From Piezodorus guildinii (lineage: Eukaryota > Arthropoda > Insecta > Hemiptera > Pentatomidae): a DNA stretch of 64,000 bases. The notes beneath the pieces are model-generated. The model did no database searches and had not been told where the DNA came from. It was given only the letters and a program-made list of their open reading frames with translations. The position numbers were made by a program, and so were the translations under genes. The stretch lies in contig CM041293.1 in NCBI GenBank assembly GCA_023052935.1, forward strand, positions 179,042,789 to 179,106,788, written 5' to 3'. Numbering within the stretch: position 1 is the stretch's first letter; each line of letters opens with the position of its first letter. Positions 1 to 11,284 of the stretch are shown here, in pieces.

Positions 1-1677
1 AAAACTGAAAACTTTAATAACTTCTTGAAACGTACATCGACTGGTGAGAAACCATTATGGAATTTGACCAAACGGATACTCCAACATCACGGAGTTTCTC
101 ATCCGCTTCGATATCCTGACGGTTCTTGGGCAAAATCAGACGCACAAAAAGCTCAATTGTTTGCTAACCATCTCAGTGGGACTTTTAAAACTCATGATGA
201 TATTAATGACAGACTATGTACAACTCTTGTTCAATCCCACCTTAACGTGCCCTTACCAATGACATTACCTCCAAAAGCAATTCATCCGTACGAAGTTCGT
301 GATATTATTAAGAGCTTGCCGAACAATAAAGCTCCAGGGTTTGACTTAATTACGAATTTCATTATTAAAAATTTACCATGGAAAGCAATCCTTTTTTTAA
401 CCAATATTTATAATTCAATTTTCAAAATCACGTATTTTCCAGTCTTGTGGAAATATTCAGAAGTTATCATGGTGCTAAAACCAAATAAATCCTCAGACTG
501 TTTAAATTCCTATCGCCCGATCAGCCTTCTTCCTTCGTTCTCAAAATTATTCGAAAAAATACTTCTTCACCGTTTAGATTCTCTTGAAATATTAAAGTTT
601 ATACCCAATCATCAGTTCGGCTTTAAAAAACATCATTCCACTATACAACAATCTCATCGTTTAGTTGATTTCATTTCAAATTCACTAGAGTCAAAAAAAT
701 ATTGTCCAGGTGTTTTCCTTGACATTAGTCAGGCTTTCGACAAGGTTTGGCACGAAGGATTGCTTTGCAAACTGAAAATTTTACTTCCACCTACGTTCTA
801 TTTAATATTCCTTTCATACCTTTCGGATAGACATTTTTCTGTCAAAGTCGGGACCGAACTCTCAGACATTCAGCAAATTAAGGCAGGTGTACCTCAGGGC
901 AGTGTTTTAGGACCAATATTGTTTAACATTTATATGTTAGATCTTCCCCAGCACAATAGGACTCTTTTGGCTACTTTTGCTGATGATACAGCTGTTCTTT
1001 GTTCAGATAAGGATCCTTTACAAGCGGCAATATCCCTCCAAAACCACCTTGATGAAATTTCTGCTTGGGCTTCTAGATGGAAAATAAAGATGAACGAGTC
1101 CAAGAGTGCTCATGTAGTGTTCACCCTGAACCACAAACCTTCTCCTCCCATTAACTTTAATAATATTCCTATTCCGCCTTCCGACGAAATTCGATATTTA
1201 GGTATTCACTTGGACAAAAGACTGACCTGGAGTACCCACATTCGACAAAAACGCAAAGAACTCAACAGACGATACGGTCTTTTATCTAGATTACTTGACA
1301 GACGCTCTAAATTATCATTAACCAACAAACTAACTCTTTACAAAGTTTTGCTAAAACCAATCTGGACATACGGGATAGAACTGTGGGGCTCTGCCAAACC
1401 AACAAGTATCCAAAGAATACAGTCCTTTCAGTCGAAAGTGCTGCGCAAAATAGTGGACGCACCGTTCTAGGTAACAAATGACGTTATACATAACGACTTA
1501 AACATTCCGACTATTTCAGCCACTGCTACAGAACAATACAATACAAATACAAACTTCCACCAAAGACTAACATACAACACCAACCCTCTTACAGAAACAT
1601 TAAAATGCTCTACGAATCCTTACAGCCCACCCCGACGACTACGCAGGCGGTGGCCAAGAGATATGCTGATCACTTAA
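1..1677 (+). pseudogene. Jockey-clade LINE ORF2 reverse transcriptase, 5' cut by window edge
   Basis: Reverse transcriptase of a non-LTR retrotransposon, which would copy its own RNA at a nicked chromosomal target. The frame is open from base 1, so the ORF begins outside the window. Seen in order: KAPGFDLI, then YRPISLLPSFSKLFEK (fingers), FLDISQAFDKVWH (palm motif A), GVPQGSVLGP (motif B), FADDTAVL (motif C, catalytic Asp pair), RYLGIHLDKRLTW, IWTYGIELWGSAKP (thumb) and the Jockey-type end RRWPRDMLIT. TAG at 1468-1470 falls where sister copies in this window have Tyr (APYFVTN, APYYVTN). The frame then stays open for 68 codons to TAA at 1675-1677. So one nonsense codon is the only visible lesion. 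Clade assignment is from motifs. Confidence 0.9.
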
Positions 1678-1795
1678 CGAACTCTGCTATGATGAGCCGC
1701 TGCTTCAGCAGTCCACAAATTTGCTTATTGCAAAAGAAATGCAGATGGCAAATTAAATTTTATGTCAAATTTTTTGTTTTGTAATAAAATAAAAT
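1..1795 (+). mobile_element. Jockey-type LINE, 3' half with 3' UTR
   Basis: The RT pseudogene is followed by about 120 bp of 3' UTR ending in an A-rich stretch with AATAAAATAAAATA at about 1782-1795. No clear target duplication can be tested because the 5' end is outside the window. Confidence 0.8.
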
Positions 1796-3078
1796 ATATT
1801 TAGTATTTATATTTCTAACCCAGGTGTACTCCATTAAAAGAAATATATGGTGGTTTGATGATTTCCGGTATTTATGTCGGTGATATGACTGGAAAAACCG
1901 TGTTTATTTATTTGATTGAAAAAAACAATCTTTTAAAGTATTAATAGAGTATGTAAGAAAATTCTTTATAAGTGGTTTTCTGGTTATGGTTAATAAATTT
2001 TTTTGCTATAAAATATATAAGGGATTAAATTCTAATAAGAACATAATATATTCTTTTTAGTCACAATTAACTTCTACGACTTGATTCGGAATACTATAAA
2101 ATACGATCATGTTTTTGACGGCAGTATTGTCCAAACATCAATGCAAAGTTTATCTAAAGGGTGAAAATTGGGTAGAATTATCATGTAAAAGTCTGGAAAT
2201 ATAGATGTATATTTATTTTAGAGTTTAATATAAAGATAAAAGTGGATATAGTTATTTGACTGTAGAGAATTCCTTCTAGTATTTAAATAATAAAAAATTA
2301 AAAGTTAAGTTAGTTTTATGTCATTATTATTATTTATACGATATTTGTAAAGAATGTTTTATATATATATATATATGGCTCTTTTATTTAGCTGATTTTT
2401 ATGATTTTTATGTAACATGCAGGAATTCTTTTTCGCACTTGACTTACCACATAAGCACACACACATTTTTATAGGACTTGGTCATTGGACTCTAACCCTA
2501 AAATGTGTATTTCCAGAGAAAACTGAAATTCGACAATTTTCCTGATCGCAATTTTTTCCCTTAATATGTATTTTAATTTAGGTAAGTGGAATATTTACTC
2601 CAAAGTATTCGATAAATATCTGTATTCTTATTAAACCTGGATAGGCAAAATTTAGGAATCTAACTGTAGAAACGTACAATTAGCCACAGTAGCATACATA
2701 CACTAACGTAAAATGGGGCTAATTTCCATTTTAGCAGTTATACACCGTACTAAAACAACTAGGATTATTTCCTTTAACTCCTTATCGGCCCTACTCAGCT
2801 TCAGACATCATTTCTCCACAGACTCTCTAATTTAAAATATTATTTTCTTATTACAGTCCGCAATTGCTTCTAATAGTTCATTTTTCTTTGTTTGTAAGTC
2901 AAGCCACTGTGGTAGAGTTAGTATAAAAACTCGCAGCCTATGAAACCATATCAGATAGTTTTACATTTCCTGGAGTGCCTGTTAATTATATTCTATCATG
3001 CCTATTTAATTTCTATCATCGAGAAACAGATTCAGATTAAAAAAAAAAGACAGGGATGGTTCAACACGCCTGAAAACA
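1796..3078. other. AT-rich stretch without a gene
   Basis: No open frame of note on either strand. It holds a short (AT)n run at about 2360-2377 and, at about 2430-2590, a degraded end of dispersed repeat A in reverse orientation (ACTTGGTCATTGGACTC, then AAATGTGTATTTCC). The rest is unassigned. Confidence 0.5.
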
Positions 3079-3344
3079 AATAAAGGGAAGTAAAGACTGA
3101 TATCTCCCATTGGCATTCATACCTGAGACAAAAGCGAAGGGAAGAGGTTATCCTGGCGCGCCTGCGCCTTGGACATACCCGACTAACGCACTGCTATCTC
3201 ATGGCACGGCGACCTCCAACGGACTACCCAACTCGCGGCTATCCGATTGTCATGAAGCACACTTTGACGGACTGTAAGGATTACAATACTCACAGCGCAA
3301 ATTTTGAAATAGCCACTGAGCTACACACCACCCCTACAAGATAA
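3079..3344 (+). pseudogene. C-terminal relic of an I/R1-type LINE (RNase H side)
   Basis: A short GC-richer block in AT-rich surroundings. It translates in one frame to HWHSYLRQKRREEVILARLR, followed by LGHTRLTHCYLMARRPP and VMKHTLTDCKDY. The pattern LARLRxGHTRLTHxYL...P...HxLxxC is the conserved tail found downstream of RNase H in I/R1-like LINE polyproteins. An in-frame stop lies near its start and the fragment ends at TAA 3342-3344, with possible extension (LIDFLRQTYLYNIL) in another frame to about 3405. The cysteine pair expected between PP and the HxLxxC part is missing. Family from motif recognition only. Confidence 0.7.
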
Positions 3345-3884
3345 CCTAAAGGCGACTAAAAAACTTATTGACTTCCTTCGACAGACATACTTGTACAATA
3401 TACTTTAATGTCCAATAATTCTACTGCAGTAACTTAAGTCAAATGTGACCTTAGTAGTAAGTTAGGGTCTTTATACAAAAAAAAAAAAATTAAAAATAAC
3501 TTTCCATCATTCAGAATATTATTATCCATTCTTCCTAAATTTGGCTTTAAAAAAGTTGTTAGAATTTCAGATTATACACCTCGCCTCAGAGTCGGTAAGT
3601 TAGATAAGAACTAACCACAAGGCCCGGAATCAGAAGCAGAAACTCGATTGATTATTCTTGGCACGGGAACAGGATCTGAAAGTTAGTCAAGAAGAATGGC
3701 TAATCTACTTCCTCGAGGGAGAGGAGGGAGATAAATCCACTGGTAAAGCTTTTGCTGGCACTATGTGATAGTGGTGCACTGTCTAATATTAAAAAATATA
3801 TATAGTGAGCTTATCACAAAATTTCAACTTACTTCCCCTTAAATTGAAATACATTTAATTTAATTCGTAGACATTCTTTCAAGT

Positions 3885-4235
3885 TTATACGGACGTTTGA
3901 GACCAAGCATTTTTCTCCGGCTTATCCTTCTGCACTGCAGCCTCAACTAGGATTATTGTGCGCCATCCATTATGCTGTGGATACAGGCCTATTTCCTTAT
4001 TTAATCTGGCCAGATTGTAGGCATAAACTAATTCAAATTGCTTGGGATCTGAAATACTATCATTGCCGAAATGGTAAAACCGTATCTTAGCTATCTCTGG
4101 ACAACTTCATATCACATAATATGCATTTTCACCTTTCCTCTTACGGAATCTGCAAGTCGGTGAGGCTACCAACCTCCTATTGTGGAGATGTTCATTAAGT
4201 TATGAGTGTCCTGTCACCCTCCTGACCAGGCAGTT
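3885..4235 (-). pseudogene. I/R1-type LINE C-terminal relic
   Basis: The minus strand reads VRRVTGHS, stop, LNEHLHNRRLVASPTCR, ENAYYVI, stop, SCPEIAKIRFYHFGND and ends at TAA (3885-3887). This is the arrangement TGH..LN.HL....L..SPTC......A..VI..CPE seen at the C-terminus of LINE proteins with an RNase H domain. Two nonsense codons and a lost second cysteine make it a pseudogene. It lies opposite in strand to the similar relic at 3079-3344. Confidence 0.65.
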
Positions 4236-4239
4236 TACA

Positions 4240-4400
4240 TTTATTTACGATTTTCTTAAAATGGCTCCAACGATTTCAATTAAACTCATTTTATCAAATA
4301 ACAATTAAATCTTCATGTAGGTTTGGTCCTTATTGAAGAACCTAAATGCCGAATATTTTGATTTTTTTCAAGGAAGTACTTCTTATTAAGTTGTTTTGAA
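4240..4400 (+). repeat. Repeat A fragment, forward
   Basis: Matches the middle of repeat A: ACGATTTTCTTAAAATGGCT, then CATGTAGGTTTGGTCCTTAT and AAATGCCGAATATTTTGATT. Orientation is defined with the GATCGTGAAAATTTTCGAA end as the left end. Confidence 0.5.
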
Positions 4401-4515
4401 CTAAATCGCTAGATCGCATTATTCATATAAATTTTAATATAAAGGATAAAAAAATATGATAATCAAGTGATGAAAAATTAAAGAAATAATTTACTATTAT
4501 TTATTATTATTGTTA

Positions 4516-4815
4516 TTACCTATCCATATTAGTACAAGAGTTTAGAGCCTTTCCATTGGTTTGAAGGGACAATAAGAGGTGAGGTGTGCCTAGGACAACA
4601 CTCTCCACAGGTCCCTTTCCAAATGTCAAGAGAGGATAAAAAGTCTCTCTTCGGAACCAAAAGTGGGTCTCTATAAAGTGGGTACCCAAAATCATTGGTG
4701 GCTGAGCGTGGTCAAGGCCTAGTCCCCTTATCGACGTTGGCCTCGAAACAGTATTAATCTCTATATGTAATGGGCTCAAGACCCTTCATGGATTTTAGTA
4801 GTAGAGAAACGAACA
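4516..4815. repeat. SINE-like 3' tail (shared with 39,290-39,385)
   Basis: The right part, 4735-4815, matches the tail of the tRNA-derived SINE at 39,090-39,385: CGTTGGCC.CGAAACAGTA, AATCTCTATATGTA, CAAGACCC.TCATG. The left part (4516-4730) has no tRNA-like head that I can recognise, so either the head is different or two repeats abut. No protein is claimed. Confidence 0.4.
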
Positions 4816-4826
4816 AACAGGACCAT

Positions 4827-5050
4827 CCCTCTTTTCCGTGAAACTTGTTTCACCTTATGTAATCTCACATTGTTAATTATTTCTAATAGTAAAATGATTA
4901 AAATTCAACATATTTAAAAAACTATTCAGGTAATAGTTAAAAATAATAACCAAGCACTAAGAAACGTTATTATTTATATTTTTTTAAATGTATTTATTTC
5001 ATTGAGAGTACGATACAAGTAAGTGGACAAATACAAAAATACTCGATTGG
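4827..5050 (+). repeat. Dispersed repeat D, copy 1
   Basis: Shares an ordered series of words with 30,812-31,020: TTTTCCGTGAAA, GTAATCTCACA.TGTTAAT, AACCAA.CACTAAGAAACG (here) and the same T-rich continuation. Class unknown. Confidence 0.55.
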
Positions 5051-5143
5051 ATCAAATTCATTCTCATAAAAAAATGAAAGAATGGGTGATGCAATGTCTA
5101 TGACCACGACTGCATGTCACAAATAAAGCTATCCTATTATTAT

Positions 5144-5539
5144 TTATATTATACTATTAATAATAAAAGGCTTACCGAACGATGCCGATACCACCAAACT
5201 TCGCCTGCACAGACTCATCCAATGTTCTCCGTTCAAGCCCAAGCCCTCGAGATCAGCCTTAATGCAATCCTCCCATTGACGCTTCGGCCGACGTTTCGGA
5301 CGCCTACCAATCGGTTCAGCGAATACCAACTTTCTCGGAATCCGTTCCTCGCCGAGCCCATAAACTTTCCATTTGAGTCTCCGCGATCCTATCAATTCAA
5401 TTATATTCACAGGGTACAAACTCCGCAATTCCGCGTTGAGCAACCTTCTAAACTCCCCAGTGGCCTTATCTCTCTTCGGACCAAATATTTTACGCAGTAC
5501 CTTATTTTCTAAAACCTTAAGCCGTTGTTCATCCTTCAA
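5144..5539 (-). pseudogene. RTE-like LINE ORF, C-terminal part
   Basis: An open stretch of 131 codons encoding the conserved C-terminus (EQRLKVLENKVLRKIFGPKR ... RRPKRRPKRQWEDC). It belongs to the LINE at 5147-6204. Related blocks occur at 20.6 kb, 24.9 kb, 37.9 kb and 58.2 kb. Confidence 0.75.
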
Positions 5540-6204
5540 AGTATGCGGCCACGTTTCACATCCCTAAAGAACCGTCAGATGAATAATAATTTTATGAATT
5601 CTAACCTTTAAGTTTATAGATAGAAGCCACGAGCTAAGTAACTTAGCAACTGAATAATAACACGCATTTCCCAGCTTTAACTGAGACTTTATTTCGTCCT
5701 GGATTTCATTTTTTCTTGTTATCATTGAAACTAATTACTTGAATTTCTCTACAAGTTCAAAAGTAAGCCCTAAAATATTAATACCATCAAGATCGCCACC
5801 ATTTCTGCTACTAATCATATATTTTGTCTTATCGGTATTTAATTTGAGACCTATTTCTTAACCGGTTTTTATTAGCACACTTGTATTTAGTTGTATGGCT
5901 TCCGTGTGACTTCACCTAGCAGTACCAAATCATCGGCATACCCTAAAACCGGAATCTTGTCACCCATATTTAAGCCTTTCTCGGTACACATCACCTTTTC
6001 TATGACATATTCTAAAGCTATATTAAACAAAACAGGTGAAAGGGAGTCACCCTGTTTCAAACCGGATCGCACCTCAAATCTCTCGGAGTAATTATTACCG
6101 ATTCTAACTTTATGAAATGTTTCCGACAAACACATCTCTACTAGGTTTACTAACTTTCTAGGTATTCCCTGTTCAATCATGATGTTATATAGCTTCTGAC
6201 GGTC
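5147..6204 (-). mobile_element. RTE-like LINE, 5'-truncated
   Basis: The minus strand encodes, in several frames, QKLYNIMIEQGIPRKLVNL, SGLKQGDSLSPVLFN (motif B), YADDLVLLGE (motif C) and the C-terminal block ENKVLRKIFGPKRD, NAELRSLYPVNIIELI, RRPKRRPKRQWEDCIKADL. The 5' end breaks off at about 6204 within the DRQKLY region. The 3' end (left) carries the GGCTTACCGAACG sequence and an (ATT)n tail. About 10 bases of the terminal hairpin seen in sister copies are missing. Dead through stops and frameshifts. RTE assignment rests on the motif set and simple-repeat tail. Confidence 0.8.
5887..6180 (-). pseudogene. RTE-like LINE RT palm fragment
   Basis: 97 codons with LVNLVEMCLSETFHKVRI, GLKQGDSLSPVLFN (motif B) and LGYADDLVLLGE (motif C with the catalytic Asp pair). 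Frame is lost after this on the way to the C-terminal block, so the RT is inactive. Confidence 0.75.
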
Positions 6205-6660
6205 ATATTATACTATTATAAACTATTATTTTCTTTGAAGGTACTCACAGCCCACCATAATCTAATATGCAATATTTCGTCTTTAATTATTTTAAATAAA
6301 CCTTCTACCGAATAAAATTGGAGGCGGATTTATACTTCACCATTCTTTTATTAAAAATAAAAGCACGAAGTTTCGGATAAAATGCTATCTTCAGGTGCAA
6401 AGGAACTAATTTATCTGCAAGTAAAAAATATTGTCACAATCAAAAATAATAATCCATCTAACAATTTTATCATGAAAATTATGTAACAATACCAAAAAAA
6501 TATCTAATGAAAAAAATAAAATGTATGGAGTTAAAATTGTTAAAAATATATAAGATTAAAGTTAAATTCCTAAAAGTATATCAAATAATATAAAAATTTA
6601 CAAATAAAACATGAAAATAAAATAACGATAAAAATAATTCCACTATAGAAATGAAATATA

Positions 6661-7541
6661 CGAGGCATGTTTTTTAAGCAAGTACCGTTTTGGAAATAAA
6701 AAAACGACGTGCAAAGATATCGCAATAATTTTATTTTTACATGAAAACCTGTACCTTAATATACTTTTCTACATAATTTTCATCAGATTCTTCATTGTAT
6801 ACGTTGTTTACTGAGTGTTTAAGATGCCTCCGACAATCGTGAGTCCTGCTGATTGTGAAGTACGGGCTGTTATACGATTTCTTAGTGCTAAAGTAAAACC
6901 GATCGATATTCATTGTGGGATCGTTGAAGTTTACGGACAAAACATTATGAGTGATGGAATAGTAAGGAAATGGGTGAGAGCATTTAAAGATGGCCGCACA
7001 AATGTGCAGATGAAGAACGGAGTGGGCGTCCTTTGGTCGTTAATGAATATTTGGTGCAGAAAGTGGACGAAAAGGTGAGAGAAAACAGACGCTTTACAAT
7101 TACATCATTGTCCAACTGCTGTCCTCAATATTCTCGTAGTGTTTTGTATCGCATTGTGACCGAGAACTTGAATTACCGGAAATTGTGTTCACGTAGGGTT
7201 CCAAAAATGTTGACGGATTTGCACAAAACCCAACGTTTAGGCAGTGCATTGACTTTCCTAGAGCGGTACCACAATGAAGGTGAAGAAACACCTGGGCGGT
7301 CGGCGTCTTCAAGACGAAAACGAAGTCAAAACATTTTTGATGCAGTGGTTAACAAGTCAGGCGGCAGAATTTTTTGAGGGGGGTATTCAAAAGCTGGTGC
7401 CGCGTTATGACAAGTGCCTCAAAATTCATGGAAATTATGTAGAAAAGTATATTAAGGTACAGGCTTTCGTGTAAATTAAATAAAATCTTTGCAAGTCTTT
7501 TTTTTATTCCAAAACGGTACTTACTTAAAAAACATGCCTCG
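6661..7541 (+). mobile_element. mariner-type DNA transposon, internally deleted
   Basis: Terminal inverted repeats start CGAGGCATGTTTTTTAAG on the left and end in the reverse complement on the right. TA at 6659-6660 and at 7542-7543 is the TA target duplication expected of Tc1/mariner. Length 881 bp, against about 1.3 kb for autonomous mariners. The inverted similarity continues to roughly 125 bp and reaches into the transposase 3' coding end (see findings). Confidence 0.92.
6824..7474 (+). pseudogene. mariner transposase relic (DDE domain deleted)
   Basis: ATG at 6824 starts MPPTIVSPADCEVRAVIRFL, a mariner-type N-terminal helix-turn-helix for TIR binding, followed by GQNIMSDGIVRKWVRAFKDG. 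A frame change near 7005 moves into VVNEYLVQKVDEKVRENRRF, SRRVPKMLTDLHKTQR (the linker motif) and LTFLERYHNEGEE. The frame then joins directly to the far C-terminus (HLGGRRLQDE ... IQKLVPRYDKCL, YVEKYIKVQAFV, stop 7472-7474). The whole catalytic D,D34D core between these parts is missing. It could only act as a substrate or possibly a DNA-binding remnant. Confidence 0.9.
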
Positions 7542-7951
7542 TAAAAGTAATCAGCTGATGCTAATACTATGCTCATCAGTGTACCAATTCAATTGAAATA
7601 AAAAAAAAAAGATAAATATGAAACAATAATAATTAACTTTAAAAATGTGCAATTACCTAGTGTAAGTGGATGCTTATAACCAGAAGCCTCGTGTCTAAAT
7701 AGGATGAAACCTTCTACCATTCTGTAATAACGATGACTACGGGATCTCCTATCATAGAATTTCATCAAGTTCAACCAATCGGTAGGTCATTCACAATTCC
7801 ATTTTATAGTGAAATACATTTTGCTATTTTATTCCATTGTATAATTTTATATGAGAAAAGTTTACATTCCTTTTTAGCTTCTTGAACAGCAATCTGATAT
7901 ATGTAATAAAAAAAATTTGATGACACGGCAGTGAATCCTCTGCTAGGATAA

Positions 7952-8035
7952 AGGATTGAGGTCCTAGAGAAAGGTCATAGTGGAAGGTCCTAGATGAAGG
8001 TTCTAGCCCTAGACGTAGAACCCTCCAAGAATTTT
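7952..8035. repeat. Degenerate short tandem repeat
   Basis: Four to five imperfect copies of a unit like AAGGTCCTAGA appear in series, with TAG or CTAG spaced at about 10-20 bp. No coding frame. Function unknown. Confidence 0.4.
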
Positions 8036-8473
8036 ATGTCTTTCCTTCGCTTCCCTTCTTGCCTTACTAAAACTTTGTTTTATATTTTGTTATAACAGTT
8101 CCCTTAAGAAAAATAAACTGTCATTCTGAGATTCACGATATCAAGAAATACAACCCACTATTTATGTGATTTAATTTAATTTACTAAACCTTTTTTTTTT
8201 TTTTTGTTGAATGAGCACTTAAAAAAACCTTGTGCGCCCAACAAACGACTTTTGCTTACCTTTGTTTTCAAAATCAATTAAATTATTTTTAAATACATCT
8301 GCATAATAATAGAATGTTAAAGAATTTTTAGATTATCCAATTATGAAGATTATATTAATTCAATTAGGTTATTTAGGAACAGTATCTTCTTTTAACATTC
8401 TTATATTTATTCTTCAATAATGGTTGGGGATTGCGAGTAAGGTTCAAATCTTAGCCAATTTGCCTTATATACA

Positions 8474-9300
8474 GTGTGGTACACAGGACTGCTTTACAAA
8501 CTCTGTACATTCCTCCCTCCTACATACTTCCTCATTATCCAATCCTACCTCAAGGATAGGTAGTTAAATGTAAATCACAATACCTCCTGTTCATTCCTAT
8601 TTAATCAACATGCTGGTGTTCCTCAAGGGAGTATTTCAGGACCCATCCTTTACACAGTTTATACAGATGGTAGTATCCCATCCCATCCTTTCTACTTATG
8701 CTGCTGAGACTTGTGTGTTATCAGTCAACAACGATCCAACATTTGCCTCCCAAACTCTTCAACCCCACATCAGAGACCTAAAAGTATGGTGTCAGAAATA
8801 TGGAATAAAAATAAATTCCAATAAATCCCACCAAATAACCTTTACTCTTCGTCGACAACCTGCCCAACAGTACCATTTAATAACACCCCTCTTGTCCCAA
8901 TTGAACAGGTCTGATACCTAGGCCTGCACCTCGACAAACGTCTTACTTGGAACCCTCATACAAGACTGAAACGACAAGAAACTGCCCGAAGTTTTCGACT
9001 ACTTTAACACTAAGAGGACAATCGCTCTAACCTCCCACTTAAGTACAAAAGGCTCATCTACATGACTATCATGAGACCAGTATGGACGTACGGAGTAGAG
9101 ATTTGGGGCTCTACTTAACCATCAATTGCTTCTTAATTTGTCACAAATAAACTCATCCATAAAGACCTTAATGTTCCCTATGCTGCTGACCTGGCGTACC
9201 ACTCCTTTCATAACAAACTCCATTCCCACTCTCTTCTAGAAAAGAAGATGGCCCCGATATCTTCTAGTCTAGTTAATCCTTAGGGAGCTGCCAATGGTTA
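8474..9300 (+). pseudogene. Degraded Jockey ORF2 fragment
   Basis: Begins near the DRVWHPGLL region (ACAGGACTGCTTTACAAACT) and follows sister copies through motif B (GVPQGS, now disrupted), the motif C region (here STYAAETCVLSVNNDP, where sisters have YADDTCVL; the catalytic Asp pair is lost), KINSNKSHQITFTLRRQP, and LGLHLDKRLTWNP. The last third has a further deletion of the thumb. Many stops and frame changes. The closest relatives here are the copies at 51.4-52.2 kb and 60.4-63.0 kb. Confidence 0.8.
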
Positions 9301-9592
9301 GTATCCATACATGCAAATTATGACAGTATATCTTGTATCACATTTACTAAATGTATTTTATTATACAGTTATAAATACTAATAAATTTATACACAATCTC
9401 AAATTATTATATACAGACTCTTTCTTAATTTTTCTTTATAGTTGCGCGACAGGCCGTGTAGGCCCTAGACCTCGCGGTTTAATTACCTGGGAGACTACAT
9501 TCACGTTTATCGATGCATTTTGTTGTGAAGGGTCATCCCTCTCCCTATGCCTAATTTTGTGAGCGGCCTCCATTTGGCTGACGGGTCTCACA

Positions 9593-10743
9593 TAGAGATT
9601 GCAATCCGGAAAACCAGATCCGGTAATCCGGCGGATCCGGCATCATCATACGTTAACCGGATCCGATTATAGCAATAATTGGCCAAAACTAGTGTAGTTT
9701 AATAAAAAAAAAAAGTACTTTAAATGCGTTACATTTGTTGTACATGTGTGGTGGTGTCGTTCGACGCCAAATTACTTCATGCCATCCGTTCAGTTCTGCA
9801 TCATTCGTTCGCCTTTCGCGAGACAATACATGTGTTTTTGTTTTGTCGGTGCTTCACCTAAATGTAAGTAAACAGATATTATTATCTTAAACATACGCGA
9901 GCTATAGCGTTCTATAAGCTGGCTGTAGAGGAACTTCTAAAACAACTCTAATATTTTTTTTTTAGAAATTGCTCACTCAAGTACTGACTCACTCAAGTTT
10001 TAATGTACTGAATTATATGAAAAACTGCTTACAAATCTATTGAAATCTAGGAAGACTGAGCTATGTTACTGCTCACGTGTTTCCATACTTCACTTTATCC
10101 GGTAGCTCAATTAATTTATTAAGTTGCTTTATAAAATCTAATATAATTATCCTACCGTAATTAACTCAGATGGGAGTTGTGATAATAATAATCTTAAATT
10201 ATTTGAGAATGCTAACAATCACAAACAAGTCTTATATTTATGATAGACATCATCATATTTTGATGAATATGAATGGCATAATTATCACAATGAGTTTGAA
10301 TTATAAGAATAAATCTTCAAATTATTCTACTGACAATATTTATTTTTCAAATAGTATGTAAGTACTAATAACTTTAGTATATATTATCAAAAATCGATTT
10401 TGATTTTGGAAAAAGGGTGGTAGAAAACAAATAGTCTTAATTTTCAGCAAATGGTAATAAATAGCCGACTGTTTCAATAGCTATTAAAATTTTAGTAGTC
10501 ACCTACATTACTAAACTTTAATTTTTTGCTCCATATCTAATCCTAACATAACTTTTATTTTATAAACTTCCTATTATGACTACAATTATACTCGAATAAC
10601 TCACTAACAGTTGATCTTGAACCAAAAAGTAAAAATCAACCTAATTTTGTCGAGCCATCCGGATCCGGCAGGATCCGTCTGGATTGATGAAATTTGGAAC
10701 CGGATCCGGCAGGATTGAAAATGACACCGGATTGCAATCCCTA
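9593..10743. mobile_element. Non-autonomous hAT-type DNA transposon
   Basis: 1151 bp with 17-bp terminal inverted repeats, left TAGAGATTGCAATCCGG and right CCGGATTGCAATCCCTA (one mismatch). It is flanked by an exact 8-bp duplication GTCTCACA at 9585-9592 and 10744-10751, the hallmark length for hAT. The uninterrupted SINE at 16.3 kb gives the empty site. Subterminal GGATCCGG-type words are repeated several times at both ends, as in hAT transposase-binding regions. No transposase ORF remains; the interior is AT-rich. Confidence 0.9.
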
Positions 10744-10782
10744 GTCTCACATAACCAGGGGAGAGGCTGTGAGTGAATCCCC

Positions 10783-10822
<40 letters not shown>

Positions 10823-11112
10823 CTTTTTTTATTGAGATATATTACAATTTGTTACAAAATGAACAATAATAATATTGATAAGATACCACATTCATACTAT
10901 ATATACAGAAAATAATAATAATGGTCAACTTTCATAAAATATAACATAAATTCAAATATATACAATAAAATAATAATAATAAATAAAAAACAAAACAAAT
11001 CGAAACATAAACCTATTATTGAGATAAATAAAAAGTTGGCAAATAAATAAACATCTTACACACAATCATAACTATATACAATATATACAATTGCTAAAGG
11101 GACCCCAGCAAG

Positions 11113-11144
11113 CGCTTTTTCCTCCACTTGTGGAGGAAAAAGCG
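11113..11144 (-). other. 3' UTR hairpin of Jockey
   Basis: A perfect 14-bp stem (CGCTTTTTCCTCCA against its complement) closes a 4-nt loop CTTG. A related hairpin with different bases sits at the equivalent place in the fragment at 14,410-14,431. It may be the RNA structure bound by the RT, by analogy with other LINE 3' ends. Confidence 0.6.
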
Positions 11145-11284
11145 GAATCCAAGAGATCCCAGCACCTCTATCTCAGCCGCATCACTGGTCTGAGCCAGTG
11201 GAGGCTGGGTTAGGGCGCTGTAGCCACAAACATACCGTACATGAGTGGAGGATCTGACCATTGTCAGAACTCCAGTTTAAATGT

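Noticed and set aside
4516..4779. 87-codon frame on minus
   Set aside because: It overlaps a SINE-like tail and shows no protein motif.
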